Positions 45,001 to 54,631 of a stretch of 64,000 nt of DNA are shown here, piece after piece (position 1 is the first letter of the stretch; the number at the start of each line of letters is the position of its first letter). The stretch covers positions 62,001-126,000 of the forward strand of contig NZ_WJPO01000007.1 of the NCBI RefSeq assembly GCF_009649175.1. Direction: 5' to 3'. The position numbers and the translations under genes are program-made. The notes below the pieces were generated by a model. The model worked only from the letters and a program-made list of their open reading frames with translations. It was not told where the DNA came from and did no database searches. The DNA is from Rhodovulum strictum. GTDB taxonomy: Bacteria > Pseudomonadota > Alphaproteobacteria > Rhodobacterales > Rhodobacteraceae.

Positions 45001-45924
45001 GGCGCCAGCTTCGGCATCGCCGAGACGCGCGACATCCTGGGCATCGCGGGAGAGTTGCAGATCTTTGCCGATGCCGCGCTCTACCGGGCCAAGGCGGGCG
45101 GGCGCAACCGGATCGAGTTCTTCACCCCCGAACTGCATCGCGGCATCCTGAACGACCGCCGCGTGGCCTCGGAACTGCACGAGGCGCTGGAGCACGACCA
45201 GTTCCTGCCCTTCTTCCAGCCCCAGATCTCCAGCCGCGACAACAGCCTTGTCGGCGTCGAGGCGCTGTTGCGCTGGCGCCATCCCACGCGCGGGCTGGTC
45301 GCGCCGGATGCCTTCATGAACGTGGCCGAACAGCTTCGGATCGTGCCCGATATCGACCGGCTGATGATGGAGAAATCGCGCGCCACGCTGGCCCGCTGGC
45401 GGGCGCGCGGGCTTTTCGTGCCCAAGATCAGCTTCAACGTGTCCTCGGGGCGGATGCACGATCCCGACGTGGTGTCGCTGGCCCGCGAGATGGTGGCCGA
45501 GGATACCCGCGTGACCTATGAACTGCTGGAATCCATCCTCGTCGAGGAGGAGAGCGAGGATTTCCGCAGCCATCTGGAGATGGTCCGCCAGGCCGGGATC
45601 GAGATCGAGATCGACGATTTCGGCTCGGGCCATGCCTCGATCATCGGCCTGATGGAAATCGCGCCCACCGCGCTCAAGATCGACCGCCGGATCGTCGCGC
45701 CCGTGGCGCATGACGACCGGTCCTGCCACCTTGTCCGCGCCATTGTCGAGATAGCCGAAACCCTGGGCATCGCCACCATCGCCGAGGGCGTCGAGACCGA
45801 GGATCAGGCCGCGCTTATCCGGCAGCTCGGCTGCGACATCATGCAGGGCTACCTGTTCGCCCGCCCGCTGAACGAGGAGGATCTGTTCGACTACGCCACG
45901 ACCGCGTTTCGCCGCAGCGCCTGA
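42097..45924 (+). CDS. Multi-PAS GGDEF-EAL cyclic-di-GMP enzyme (1275 aa)
   Basis: Five or six PAS domains occupy residues 1-820 (a degenerate one at 1-130, then PAS_3-like units whose ends read WYGNVFDATEQ, WYGNVIDITEQ and WTGALLDVTAD). GGDEF follows with the intact motif at 927 (RIGGDEFSVLL) and an RxxD inhibitory site (RAGD) five residues before it. The EAL domain has EALLRW at 1055, later IEIDDFGSGH, LKIDRRIV and AEGVETEDQ, so metal and catalytic residues are present. Both synthesis and hydrolysis of c-di-GMP are therefore possible. No transmembrane helix: a cytoplasmic sensor. GGAG precedes the ATG at 42097, preferred to a TTG at 42076. It is monocistronic. Confidence 0.95.
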   Translation: MLLDGDIPDFGALIDAMGGPAWIMSGEGVVAAANAAFVTGLAGQGPDRIAGQPCAQLVAPGDAAALSDACRALREGTLPAIRLNLALRTAKGPPRRLDCLLTALRQDGRLAAILAQGQTLPDSAPGDSPPCQMAQCPQRDEALERAEILRIATTKGNVVPWYRIPDTGASWFGANINALLDLPDEVVLTSPEFRRLIHPDDLPTVVEAHSAIERGETETYDIDFRVRRADGSWLLVTSRGRKIDRSAQGLPYMICGSFVDITGRKTTEDRLAAALVEAEAAHEAALMREQMLKLSSLRGGIGHFTVVPGQAGGRATNATYRLLGYEPGAFPSTDVGWRSLIHPDDLPGAAAAMDALQQRRTTIYEHDHRLRHGDGSYHWYRAVASWVERPGAAPPRLLAGAIINIDHIKENEAKLAEAAEAARRASQRLNTLADNAPAALFEHREDAGGAVDLPYFSARLPELLGVPREDLLADGAAGVRYIDPEDLADLAERIRHSRDTLTPLDTRYRLHHPEKGLRWMMLSSIPFAQPDGAVIWYGNVFDATEQTEAERRAAEAAEALHIAHERLNTMAESAPGALFEDRFEPDGTSWFPYFNAKMPELFGVTAEALRRDGKSIYRHIPDEDRARIDADFAIRRQDMSQIEFRHRIDHPQRGLRWVLVSAIPVAHPDGAVSWYGNVIDITEQLEVENRAAIAAAALQRAHEQLSSVAEVAPVGLYEFRWLGPERIRFTYTSAHFEKLVGYSRAEIRRLQGGILRRLHPDDLATYTLGIEESSRTMTPRHNRLRILHPERGTVWLSAVAAPRLDPDGVVVWTGALLDVTADVEREAALKRAHRLAEQVRAENERQALHDGLTGLPNRRYYDQRLARRLEGARNGGPADCTLIRIDLDRFKYVNDTLGHEAGDRVLIRVGEILRDCLRAGDFAARIGGDEFSVLLAPLTSRAGATELVERIRAGLAQPVLYDGRLCRFGASFGIAETRDILGIAGELQIFADAALYRAKAGGRNRIEFFTPELHRGILNDRRVASELHEALEHDQFLPFFQPQISSRDNSLVGVEALLRWRHPTRGLVAPDAFMNVAEQLRIVPDIDRLMMEKSRATLARWRARGLFVPKISFNVSSGRMHDPDVVSLAREMVAEDTRVTYELLESILVEEESEDFRSHLEMVRQAGIEIEIDDFGSGHASIIGLMEIAPTALKIDRRIVAPVAHDDRSCHLVRAIVEIAETLGIATIAEGVETEDQAALIRQLGCDIMQGYLFARPLNEEDLFDYATTAFRRSA

Positions 45925-46081
45925 TCGCCGGACCGGGGCGGCGGATATCGTCCGACAGTTTCACTAAGGTATTGCGCAGGCCGGGCGGATGTGGTCATCT
46001 GTCCGCGTTCGATCCAGCCACACGGCGCCCGCACGCGCGCCCCGCCAGGCGAACCCAAGCCATGGCCATGGGGGTGCGAAC

Positions 46082-46513
46082 GTGAACCGGATAGCCCAGA
46101 CCCTGTTTCAAGCCGCGCTGGTTGCGGCGCTGCCCGTGACGGCCCCTGCCGAACCTGCGCAGGCCGGGCGGCTGTCGCTGGAACTGAACGCCATCGCCCC
46201 GGCCGAGGGCGGCTGCCTGCTGAGCTTTGTCGCGGGCAATGGCCATGCGGGCGACATCGCCGCGGCAGTGTTCGAGACGGTGCTGATGGATGGCGCGGGC
46301 CGCGTGGCGCGGCTGACGCTGTTCGATTTCGGCGCGCTGCCCGCCGGCCGTCCGCGGGTGCGCCAGTTCCTGGTGCCCGATCTGGCCTGCGGCGATCTGG
46401 GCGCGGTGCTGATCAACGGCGCGCAATCCTGCGAGGCGGGCGCGCTGGGGCCATCCGCCTGCGCCGAGGGGTTGCAACTGACCACCCGCACCGAAGTCGA
46501 GGTGATCGGATGA
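46082..46513 (+). CDS. Small exported protein at head of the TonB operon
   Basis: A 143-residue protein with no family I can name. A GTG at 46082 gives a good signal peptide (ALVAALPVTAPAEPAQA); an upstream ATG at 45989 would bury it under a charged extension, so I rejected that. Three or four Cys (GGCLLSF, DLACGDLG, QSCEAG, SACAEG) suggest disulphides in the periplasm. The stop overlaps the exbB start (ATGA), so it belongs to the Ton energy-transducing operon. It may be a periplasmic partner. The Shine-Dalgarno is weak. Confidence 0.7.
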   Translation: MNRIAQTLFQAALVAALPVTAPAEPAQAGRLSLELNAIAPAEGGCLLSFVAGNGHAGDIAAAVFETVLMDGAGRVARLTLFDFGALPAGRPRVRQFLVPDLACGDLGAVLINGAQSCEAGALGPSACAEGLQLTTRTEVEVIG

Positions 46514-47163
46514 TCGCCGCGGCACTGGAAACGCTGCGGCGCGGGGCCGATCTGGGCGGGCCGGTGGTGGTGGTGCTGGCGGCGCTGTCGGTCGCGGCGC
46601 TGGCGGTGATGGTCTACAAGCTGTGGCAATTCGCGGTCGCGGGCGTCGGGCGGCACGGCGCGCTGCTGGCGGCGGTGGCGGCCTGGGATGCGGGCGACCG
46701 GGCCGGGGCGCGGCTGGCGCTGGACGCGGCGCGCAGCTATCTGGCGCCGGTGATCGGCATGGCGATGGCGGGCGCGGCCGATCGGGCGCGGCTGATCGCC
46801 GAGGCCGAGACGCGGCTTGCCCGGCTGGAACGCGGCTTTCGCTTTCTCGACATCGTGGCGCAGGTTTCGCCGCTGCTGGGGCTGTTCGGCACGGTTCTGG
46901 GCATGATCGCGGCGTTCCAGGCGCTGCAAGAGGCGGGCGCGCAGGTCGATCCCTCGATCCTGGCGGGGGGCATCTGGGTGGCGCTGCTGACGACGGCGGC
47001 GGGGCTGGCGGTGGCGATGCCGACCGCCCTGGTGCTGAGCTGGTTCGAGGCCCGGATCGACGCCGAACGTGTGCTGGCCGGTCAGGCGATCCATGCGGTG
47101 CTGTCCCCGGCCGGGCGGCAGGCCGCGACGGGCGCCGTGATCGGCGTTCCGGCCCATGCGTAG
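46510..47163 (+). CDS. exbB: ExbB/TolQ/MotA-family proton channel subunit
   Basis: A 217-residue membrane protein with the three-helix ExbB pattern: VVVVLAALSVAALAVMVYKLW near the N-terminus, then after a cytoplasmic loop FLDIVAQVSPLLGLFGTVLGMIAAF and GGIWVALLTTAAGLAVAMPTALVLSWF. The phrase LGLFGTVLGMI and the Thr-rich third helix are the family hallmark. With the two ExbD-like proteins it makes a proton-driven motor for TonB. It is coupled to genes on both sides. Confidence 0.92.
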   Translation: MIAAALETLRRGADLGGPVVVVLAALSVAALAVMVYKLWQFAVAGVGRHGALLAAVAAWDAGDRAGARLALDAARSYLAPVIGMAMAGAADRARLIAEAETRLARLERGFRFLDIVAQVSPLLGLFGTVLGMIAAFQALQEAGAQVDPSILAGGIWVALLTTAAGLAVAMPTALVLSWFEARIDAERVLAGQAIHAVLSPAGRQAATGAVIGVPAHA

Positions 47164-47509
47164 CGCGGTGCGGCGGCGGCTGTCGCTGACGCCGCTGATC
47201 GACGTGATATTTCTGCTGCTGCTGTTCTTCATGCTCAGTTCGACCTTCACCCGCTTTGCCGAGATCGACCTTGTCGCCTCCGGCTCCGGCCAGCAGCAGG
47301 CCGAGGCGCGGCCGGTCTTCGTGCAACTGGCGCCCGAAACGCTGCGCCTGAACGGCCGCGCGCTGGAGCCTGGCGACCTGGCGGGCGCGCTGGAGCCAGA
47401 GGCCGGGCAGGTGCTGGTCGCCATGCAGGGCGCGGTGACGGCGCAACGGCTGGCCGATCTGCTGGCGGCGCTGCGCGGTCATCCGGTGACCGTTCTGGGG
47501 GCGCCATGA
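47156..47509 (+). CDS. exbD: ExbD/TolR-family protein, first copy
   Basis: A 117-residue single-pass protein. The helix carries the essential Asp in LTPLIDVIFLLLLFFMLSS, and a periplasmic α/β domain follows. The start overlaps the exbB stop by eight bases. This copy has the canonical proton-path Asp. Confidence 0.93.
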   Translation: MRSAVRRRLSLTPLIDVIFLLLLFFMLSSTFTRFAEIDLVASGSGQQQAEARPVFVQLAPETLRLNGRALEPGDLAGALEPEAGQVLVAMQGAVTAQRLADLLAALRGHPVTVLGAP

Positions 47510-47889
47510 AACGGCTGCCGAAACGGGCCGGGCGCGAACCGGCCATCGCGCTGATCAACGTGGTCTTCCTGTTGCTGGTGTTCTTCCTGGTGGCGGGCAG
47601 CCTGGCCCGGCCGCTGGATGCCGATCTGCGGCTGGTGCGCGTGGCCGATCTGGACGGCACGCCCCCGCCCGATGCGCTGGTGCTGCATCCCGATGGCCGC
47701 GTGACCCGCGACGGCGCCGACACCGATCCCGCCGCCCATGTCGCCACGCTGGACGAGGGCGCGCGCGCGGTGCTGCGCGTGCTGCCCGACCGCGCGGCGG
47801 CGGCGGCCGATCTGGTGGCGCTTGGCCGGGCGCTGCGGGCGGCGGGGGCGGAACGGGTTGTGATCGTGACCGAAAGGGGGCTGCCATGA
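47506..47889 (+). CDS. ExbD/TolR-family protein, second copy lacking the helix Asp
   Basis: A 127-residue ExbD paralogue. Its transmembrane helix reads IALINVVFLLLVFFLVAGS, with Asn where the first copy has the proton-carrying Asp. The periplasmic part (residues 40-127) has the ExbD fold pattern ending in AERVVIVTERG. It is coupled on both sides. Two different ExbDs beside one ExbB suggests an asymmetric motor in which only one subunit can be protonated. Confidence 0.87.
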   Translation: MKRLPKRAGREPAIALINVVFLLLVFFLVAGSLARPLDADLRLVRVADLDGTPPPDALVLHPDGRVTRDGADTDPAAHVATLDEGARAVLRVLPDRAAAAADLVALGRALRAAGAERVVIVTERGLP

Positions 47890-48629
47890 TCCCGACATCA
47901 TCCATGGGCAAGGCACTGGCGCTGGCATTTGCGCTTGCGGCACATGGCGCGCTGGCGCTGGCGCTGATGCCGCCCGGCCAGATCGAGATCGCCGGCAGCG
48001 CCGGGGCGGCCGAGGCGCAATTGGGCGCCAGTTTCGCCGACATGGCGGCGGGCACGCTGTCGGCGCTTGCCCCGCAAGAGGTGATCCGCACCGCCCCCCC
48101 GACCGAACCGACAGCCACCCTGCCCCCGCCCGATCCGGTGGCGGCGCTGCCCGCCCCGCCCCTGGCAACCCCCCGGCCGGAACCGGAACGGATCGCCAGC
48201 ACACCGCCCCAGGCCCGGCCCACGCCCCGGCCGCAGGACCAGCCAAGGGCCCAGGCCCAGCCCCCCGGCAATGCCGACCGCGATGCCCGGGCCGGGCAGG
48301 AAACCGGCCGCGTCCAGGCCCGGGCGGCGACCAGCGGCCGCGCCGGACAGGCCGCCGAGGTCGGCAATGCCGCAATCAGCACCTATCCGGGGCTTGTGAT
48401 GCGCAAGCTTGCCCGCGTGCCCCGGCCCCGGGTCGACAGCCATGGCGCGGCGGTCGTGGCCTTTCGCATCGCCGACAATGGCGGGCTGGCCGGGGCGGCG
48501 CTGGCGCAAAGCTCGGGCTCGGCCCGGCTGGATCAGGCCGCGCTGCATCTTGTCCAGCGCGCGGCCCCCTTCCCCGCCCCGCCAAGCGGCGCGCAACGCA
48601 GCTTTTCGATCCGCATCGAGGGGCGCTGA
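47886..48629 (+). CDS. tonB: TonB-family energy transducer
   Basis: A 247-residue protein with an uncleaved N-terminal anchor (ALALAFALAAHGALALALM) containing the His found in TonB anchors. A Pro-rich periplasmic spacer (~70-150) follows, then a C-terminal TonB domain (YPGLVMRKLARVPRP, VAFRIADNGGLAGAAL, LDQAALHLVQRAAPFP). It transmits ExbBD motion to outer-membrane receptors. No TonB-dependent receptor is in the window, so the substrate (iron complex, haem, cobalamin) is unknown. It ends the operon. Confidence 0.92.
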   Translation: MIPTSSMGKALALAFALAAHGALALALMPPGQIEIAGSAGAAEAQLGASFADMAAGTLSALAPQEVIRTAPPTEPTATLPPPDPVAALPAPPLATPRPEPERIASTPPQARPTPRPQDQPRAQAQPPGNADRDARAGQETGRVQARAATSGRAGQAAEVGNAAISTYPGLVMRKLARVPRPRVDSHGAAVVAFRIADNGGLAGAALAQSSGSARLDQAALHLVQRAAPFPAPPSGAQRSFSIRIEGR

Positions 48630-48740
48630 GCCCGGCCGCGGCTTCCGGGTCACAATGCGGGCCGGGGCGGCAGCGGCGGCTTGTGAACCGGCGGCCCCGG
48701 TGCATATCTCGCCCGATCGGGAATCGGGGCGACAGGATCA

Positions 48741-49907
48741 ATGGCCGAAACACGCGAACAGGATGCAGGGCGCCGGGCGGCAGCGGCGGCACGCTTCAGC
48801 GCGACCTGGCGCATCGCCGCCGCCGACCTGCGCGAGGCCGAGTCCGTCGCCCGCGACATCGCGCTGGAACAGACCGTCGAGATTCCGGCCGATTGCGTGC
48901 CCGAGGCGGTCGCCGCCGCCCGCGTGGTGGCCGAGATCGAGGCGCTGGTTGCGGTGCCCGGCGGGTTCGATGCGACGCTCAGCTTTCGCGAGGACATGGT
49001 GTCCGACGGCGCCGCGGGGCTTCTGAACGTGCTGCATGGCAATGTCTCGCTCAAGCGCGGGGCGCGGCTGGTGGGCTTTGCGCCCTCGCCCGGCCTGCTG
49101 GCGGGCTTTGCCGGGCCGCGCTTCGGCATCGACGGGCTGCGCCGGATGATGGCCGCGCCCCGCCGCCCGCTGAGCGCGACCGCGATCAAGCCGCTGGGGC
49201 TGGACGCGCGGGCACTGGCGCGGCTGGCGGGCGGCTATGCCCGCGGCGGCGTCGATATCGTCAAGGACGATCACGGCGTGATCGACCAGCGCGCCGCCCC
49301 GTTCGAGGAACGCATCGCCCGCTGCCAGGAGGCGGTCGCCGCCGCCAATGCCGCGACCGGGGGGCACACGCTGTACGTTCCGATGATCGCCGGGCGGTTC
49401 GACCGGCTGGAATCGCAATTCTCGGTGGCCCGCGCCGAAGGCGTGCGCGCGGTCATGGTCGCGCCGATGCTCAGCGGTCCCGATGTCGTCGACACGCTGG
49501 CCGCGCGCTACGACCTTGCCCTGATCGCCCATCCCAGCTTTGCCGGGGCCGCGCTTGGCGATGCGGCGCAGGGCATGACGCCCGCGCTGCTGCTGGGCAC
49601 GCTGTTCCGCCTGATCGGCGCCGATGTGTCGATCTTTCCCAATGCGGGCGGGCGCTTTACCTTTTCCCGCGCCGATTGTCAGGACATCGCCCGGGCGCTG
49701 CGCGACCCGATGGGCGGGATCGCCCCGGCGCTGCCCTCGCCCGCGGGCGGGATGGGGCTGCACCAGGTCGGCGAGATGATCGACAGTTTCGGCCGTGATA
49801 CGCTGCTGCTGATCGGCGGCGCGCTGATGCGCCATTCGCCCGACCCCGAACGCGGCGCCGCCGCCTTCCGCGAGGCCATCGAGGCGGCGGATGCCACAAC
49901 CCCCTGA
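48741..49907 (+). CDS. RuBisCO-like protein (form IV)
   Basis: A 388-residue RuBisCO large-subunit homologue. The N-terminal α/β domain is followed by the barrel with IKPLGL (Lys150, equivalent to the first active-site lysine). The carbamylation-site motif reads VKDDHG (Lys175-His178), with His in place of RuBisCO's Glu. The loop-6 lysine segment is replaced by FPNAGGRFTF, so CO2 fixation is not expected. Form IV proteins act as enolases, isomerases or transcarboxylases. AGGA precedes the ATG. The next gene, 10 bases downstream, is a cupin; in Rhodospirillum rubrum an RLP and a cupin act in succession in 5-methylthioadenosine recycling to isoprenoids. That parallel is inference. Confidence 0.93.
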   Translation: MAETREQDAGRRAAAAARFSATWRIAAADLREAESVARDIALEQTVEIPADCVPEAVAAARVVAEIEALVAVPGGFDATLSFREDMVSDGAAGLLNVLHGNVSLKRGARLVGFAPSPGLLAGFAGPRFGIDGLRRMMAAPRRPLSATAIKPLGLDARALARLAGGYARGGVDIVKDDHGVIDQRAAPFEERIARCQEAVAAANAATGGHTLYVPMIAGRFDRLESQFSVARAEGVRAVMVAPMLSGPDVVDTLAARYDLALIAHPSFAGAALGDAAQGMTPALLLGTLFRLIGADVSIFPNAGGRFTFSRADCQDIARALRDPMGGIAPALPSPAGGMGLHQVGEMIDSFGRDTLLLIGGALMRHSPDPERGAAAFREAIEAADATTP

Positions 49908-49917
49908 GGATCCCCCG

Positions 49918-50388
49918 ATGACCGACAGCCCCCGCCCCGCAACCGCCCCGCATCGCGCCTTTGACCCCCAGCGCTTCGGCTGGGACGGCGTCGAGACCCG
50001 CGTCTACAAGGCGGGCGAAGGCCCGTGGCGCGATGTCACCCGGCAGGTCCTGTTCCCGCCCGAGGGCGATCTGCCGGTCGAATGGCGCTATTTCGAGGTC
50101 GCGCCGGGCGGCTGGTCGACGCTGGAACGCCATGACCACCAGCATGCCGTGGTAATCGTGCGGGGCCATGGCCATGCCCTGATCGAAGGCGCGGTGCGCG
50201 CGGTCGCGATGTTCGACCTGATCCGCATCCCCGCGCAGGGCTGGCACCAGTTCCGCGCCGATGCGGGCGAGGCGCTCGGCTTCTTCTGCCTTGTCGCGGC
50301 CGAGCGCGACCGCCCGCAACTGCCCACCGCGGACGATATCGCGGCACTGTCGGCCGACCCGGCCATCGCCGCCTTCATCCGCCCCTGA
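49918..50388 (+). CDS. Cupin-domain protein paired with the RuBisCO-like protein
   Basis: A 156-residue single-cupin protein with metal-binding residues visible in LERHDHQHAVVIVRGHGHA and GWHQF. The fold usually binds Mn, Fe or Zn. It follows the RuBisCO-like gene by 10 bases, so they are co-transcribed. A tempting candidate role is the 1-methylthio-xylulose-5-phosphate methylsulfurylase step of the R. rubrum methylthioadenosine shunt, which is catalysed by a cupin encoded near an RLP. Without alignment this stays a hypothesis. Confidence 0.88.
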   Translation: MTDSPRPATAPHRAFDPQRFGWDGVETRVYKAGEGPWRDVTRQVLFPPEGDLPVEWRYFEVAPGGWSTLERHDHQHAVVIVRGHGHALIEGAVRAVAMFDLIRIPAQGWHQFRADAGEALGFFCLVAAERDRPQLPTADDIAALSADPAIAAFIRP

Positions 50389-50404
50389 CAGGGGCGCACG
50401 GGCC

Positions 50405-50420
50405 GTCCGAAAATCGGACA
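50405..50420. promoter_or_regulatory. Perfect palindrome upstream of the AcxR-like gene (candidate operator)
   Basis: GTCCGA-AAA-TCGGAC is a perfect 15-base palindrome (50405-50419). The half AATCGGACA followed by CCCG recurs before acxA (52379-52390, AATCGGACAG-CCG), which suggests one regulator binds both and the activator controls its own gene. Confidence 0.55.
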
Positions 50421-50548
50421 CCCGATCCCCCCGAACTCCGGTATCATGCCGCTCTGCGACAGGTGCGGCACCCTGGGGAGGGGTCTGTCCGCATCGGGGG
50501 GAACGGATCGCGGCAAGGGAAAGGGGCCATTCGTTCAGGGAGGAGCAG

Positions 50549-52342
<1,794 letters not shown>

Positions 52343-52358
52343 CTTCGCGTCCGCGGCA

Positions 52359-52463
52359 TGTCCGTCGGGCCGCACGATAATCGGACAGCCGCCCGCCCCG
52401 CGCCCTTCCTACCCTTGCAGCAGCCGCCCCCCTGGCGGGGCGGTGACAGAGGGAGGAAGACTA
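52359..52463 (+). promoter_or_regulatory. acxABC upstream region
   Basis: TGTCCG (52359-52364) and CGGACA (52382-52387) form an inverted pair with a 17-base spacer; CGATAATCG (52375-52383) is a small palindrome inside it. The CGGACA half matches the palindrome at 50405. A GC stem (CCGCCCC...GGGGCGG, about 52424-52443) lies in the leader. I looked for a -24/-12 GG-N10-GC pair; TTGCAG at 52415 lacks the GG partner. GGGAGGA precedes the acxA ATG. Confidence 0.5.
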
Positions 52464-54617
52464 ATGCCACTGGACAAGCAGAACGGCCGATCCGTGCAGG
52501 TGCTGGGCATCGACGCGGGCGGCACGATGACCGACACGTTCTTCGTCGATGCCGACGGCGAATTCGTGGTCGGCAAGGCGCAATCGACCCCGGACAACGA
52601 GGCGCTGGGGCTGATCGAATCCAGCCGCGAGGGGCTGGGCCATTGGGGCCTGAGCCTCGAGGACGCGCTGTCCTCGATCCAGACCGGGGTCTATTCGGGC
52701 ACCGCGATGCTGAACCGCGTGGTGCAGCGCAAGGGGCTGAAATGCGGGCTGATCGTCAATGCGGGGATGGAGGATTTCCACCGCATGGGCCGCGCGATCC
52801 AGGCCTATCTGGGCTTCGCCTACGAGGACCGCATCCACCTGAACACCCATTATTTCGACGAACCGCTGGTGCCCCGCCACCGCACGCGCGGCGTGATGGA
52901 ACGGGTGGACATGTTCGGCGATGTGGTCATCCCGCTGCGCGAGGACAGCGCGATCGCTGCCGCGCGCGAGTTGATCGCGCAGGATGTCGAGGGGATCGTG
53001 ATCTCGCTTCTGCACAGCTACAAGAACCCCCATCACGAACGCCGCGTGCGCGACATCGTGCGCGCCGAGGTCGAGGCGGCGGGCAAGTCGATCCCGGTCT
53101 TTGCCTCGGTCGATTACTACCCGGTGCGCAAGGAAACCCACCGCACCAATACCACGATCCTCGAAGCCTACGCCGCCGAACCCTCGCGCCAGACGCTGAA
53201 AAAGATCACCAGCGCGTTCAAGGATAACGGCTCCAGGTTCGATTTCCGGGTGATGGCCACGCATGGCGGCACGATCTCGTGGAAGGCCAAGGAACTGGCG
53301 CGCACCATCGTCTCGGGGCCGATCGGCGGCGTGATCGGGGCGAAATACCTGGGCGAGGTGCTGGGCTACAGGAACATCGCTTGTTCCGATATCGGCGGCA
53401 CCTCGTTCGATGTGGCGCTGATCACCCAGAACGAACTGACCATCCGCAACGACCCCGACATGGCGCGGCTGGTGCTGTCGCTGCCGCTGGTCGCGATGGA
53501 TTCGGTCGGCGCGGGCGCGGGCAGCTTCATCCGGCTCGACCCCTATACCAAGGCGATCAAGCTGGGGCCGGATTCGGCGGGCTACCGCGTCGGCGTGTGC
53601 TGGGCGGAGTCGGGCATCGAGACGGTGACGATCTCCGATTGCCACGTCATCCTCGGCTACCTGAACCCCGACAATTTCCTTGGCGGGCAGGTCAAGCTGG
53701 ACCGCCAGCGGGCGTGGGACGCGATGAAGGTGCAGATCGCCGATCCGCTGGGCCTGTCGGTCGAGGATGCGGCGGCCGGCGTGATCGAGCTGCTGGACAG
53801 CGACCTGCGCGACTACCTGCGCTCGATGATCTCGGGCAAGGGCTACAGCCCGGCGTCGTTCACCTGCTTCAGCTATGGCGGCGCCGGTCCGGTCCATGCC
53901 TATGGCTATACCGAGGGGCTGGGCTTCGAGGACGTCATCGTGCCCGCCTGGGCCGCGGGCTTCTCGGCCTTCGGCTGCGCGGCGGCGGATTTCGAATACC
54001 GCTATGACAAGTCGCTGGACCTCAACATCGCCGAAACCGCCTCGGACGATCTGAAGGCGGCCGAGGCCCGGACGCTGAACGAGGCGTGGCACGAACTGAC
54101 CGAGCGCGTGCTCGAGGAATTCGAGCTGAACGGCTACACCCGCGATCAGGTCACGCTGCAACCCGGTTTCCGGATGCAGTATCGCGGGCAGTTGAACGAC
54201 CTTGAAATCGAAAGCCCGATCCACACCGCCCGAACCGCGGCCGACTGGGACAGGCTGGTTGCGGCGTTCAACGACACCTATGGCCGGGTCTACGCGGCCT
54301 CGGCGCGCTCGCCCGAACTGGGCTATTCGGTGACCGGCGCCATCATGCGCGGCACGGTGCCGATCCCCAAGCCGAAGATCCCCAAGGAACCCGAACTGGG
54401 CGCCACGCCCCCCGAGGACGCGAAACTGGGCACCCGCAGGTTCTATCGCCGGAAACGCTGGGTCGATGCGCAGCTTTACCAGATGGAACGGCTGCAACCG
54501 GGCAACCGCATCACCGGCCCCGCGATCATCGAATCCGACGCCACGACCTTTGTGGTGCCGGACGGGTTCGAAACCTGGCTGGACGGGCACCGCCTGTTCC
54601 ACCTGAAGGAAGTGTAA
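52464..54617 (+). CDS. acxA: Acetone carboxylase beta subunit
   Basis: A 717-residue protein of the hydantoinase A / ASKHA fold, the usual length for AcxA. The N-terminal phosphate-binding strand is LGIDAGGTMTDTFFV, a second lies in CSDIGGTSFDVAL, and ATHGGTISWKAKELA is family-typical. Acetone carboxylase converts acetone, bicarbonate and ATP (to AMP and two phosphates) into acetoacetate. This subunit phosphorylates the substrates. It starts at the ATG at 52464 with a strong GGGAGGA and is followed by the α subunit gene 14 bases later. Confidence 0.96.
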   Translation: MPLDKQNGRSVQVLGIDAGGTMTDTFFVDADGEFVVGKAQSTPDNEALGLIESSREGLGHWGLSLEDALSSIQTGVYSGTAMLNRVVQRKGLKCGLIVNAGMEDFHRMGRAIQAYLGFAYEDRIHLNTHYFDEPLVPRHRTRGVMERVDMFGDVVIPLREDSAIAAARELIAQDVEGIVISLLHSYKNPHHERRVRDIVRAEVEAAGKSIPVFASVDYYPVRKETHRTNTTILEAYAAEPSRQTLKKITSAFKDNGSRFDFRVMATHGGTISWKAKELARTIVSGPIGGVIGAKYLGEVLGYRNIACSDIGGTSFDVALITQNELTIRNDPDMARLVLSLPLVAMDSVGAGAGSFIRLDPYTKAIKLGPDSAGYRVGVCWAESGIETVTISDCHVILGYLNPDNFLGGQVKLDRQRAWDAMKVQIADPLGLSVEDAAAGVIELLDSDLRDYLRSMISGKGYSPASFTCFSYGGAGPVHAYGYTEGLGFEDVIVPAWAAGFSAFGCAAADFEYRYDKSLDLNIAETASDDLKAAEARTLNEAWHELTERVLEEFELNGYTRDQVTLQPGFRMQYRGQLNDLEIESPIHTARTAADWDRLVAAFNDTYGRVYAASARSPELGYSVTGAIMRGTVPIPKPKIPKEPELGATPPEDAKLGTRRFYRRKRWVDAQLYQMERLQPGNRITGPAIIESDATTFVVPDGFETWLDGHRLFHLKEV

Positions 54618-54631
54618 GGGAGGACACGACC

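Noticed and set aside
45989-46060. Segment with GTGGTCA and GTTCGATCCAGCC that resembles the 3' half of a tRNA (variable loop and T-arm).
   Set aside because: The would-be T-stem does not pair, and no matching 5' half or acceptor stem is visible.
52390-52463. Possible sigma-54 promoter before acxA (TTGCAG at 52415).
   Set aside because: The GG expected 12 bases upstream of the GC is absent. The activator also lacks GAFTGA.
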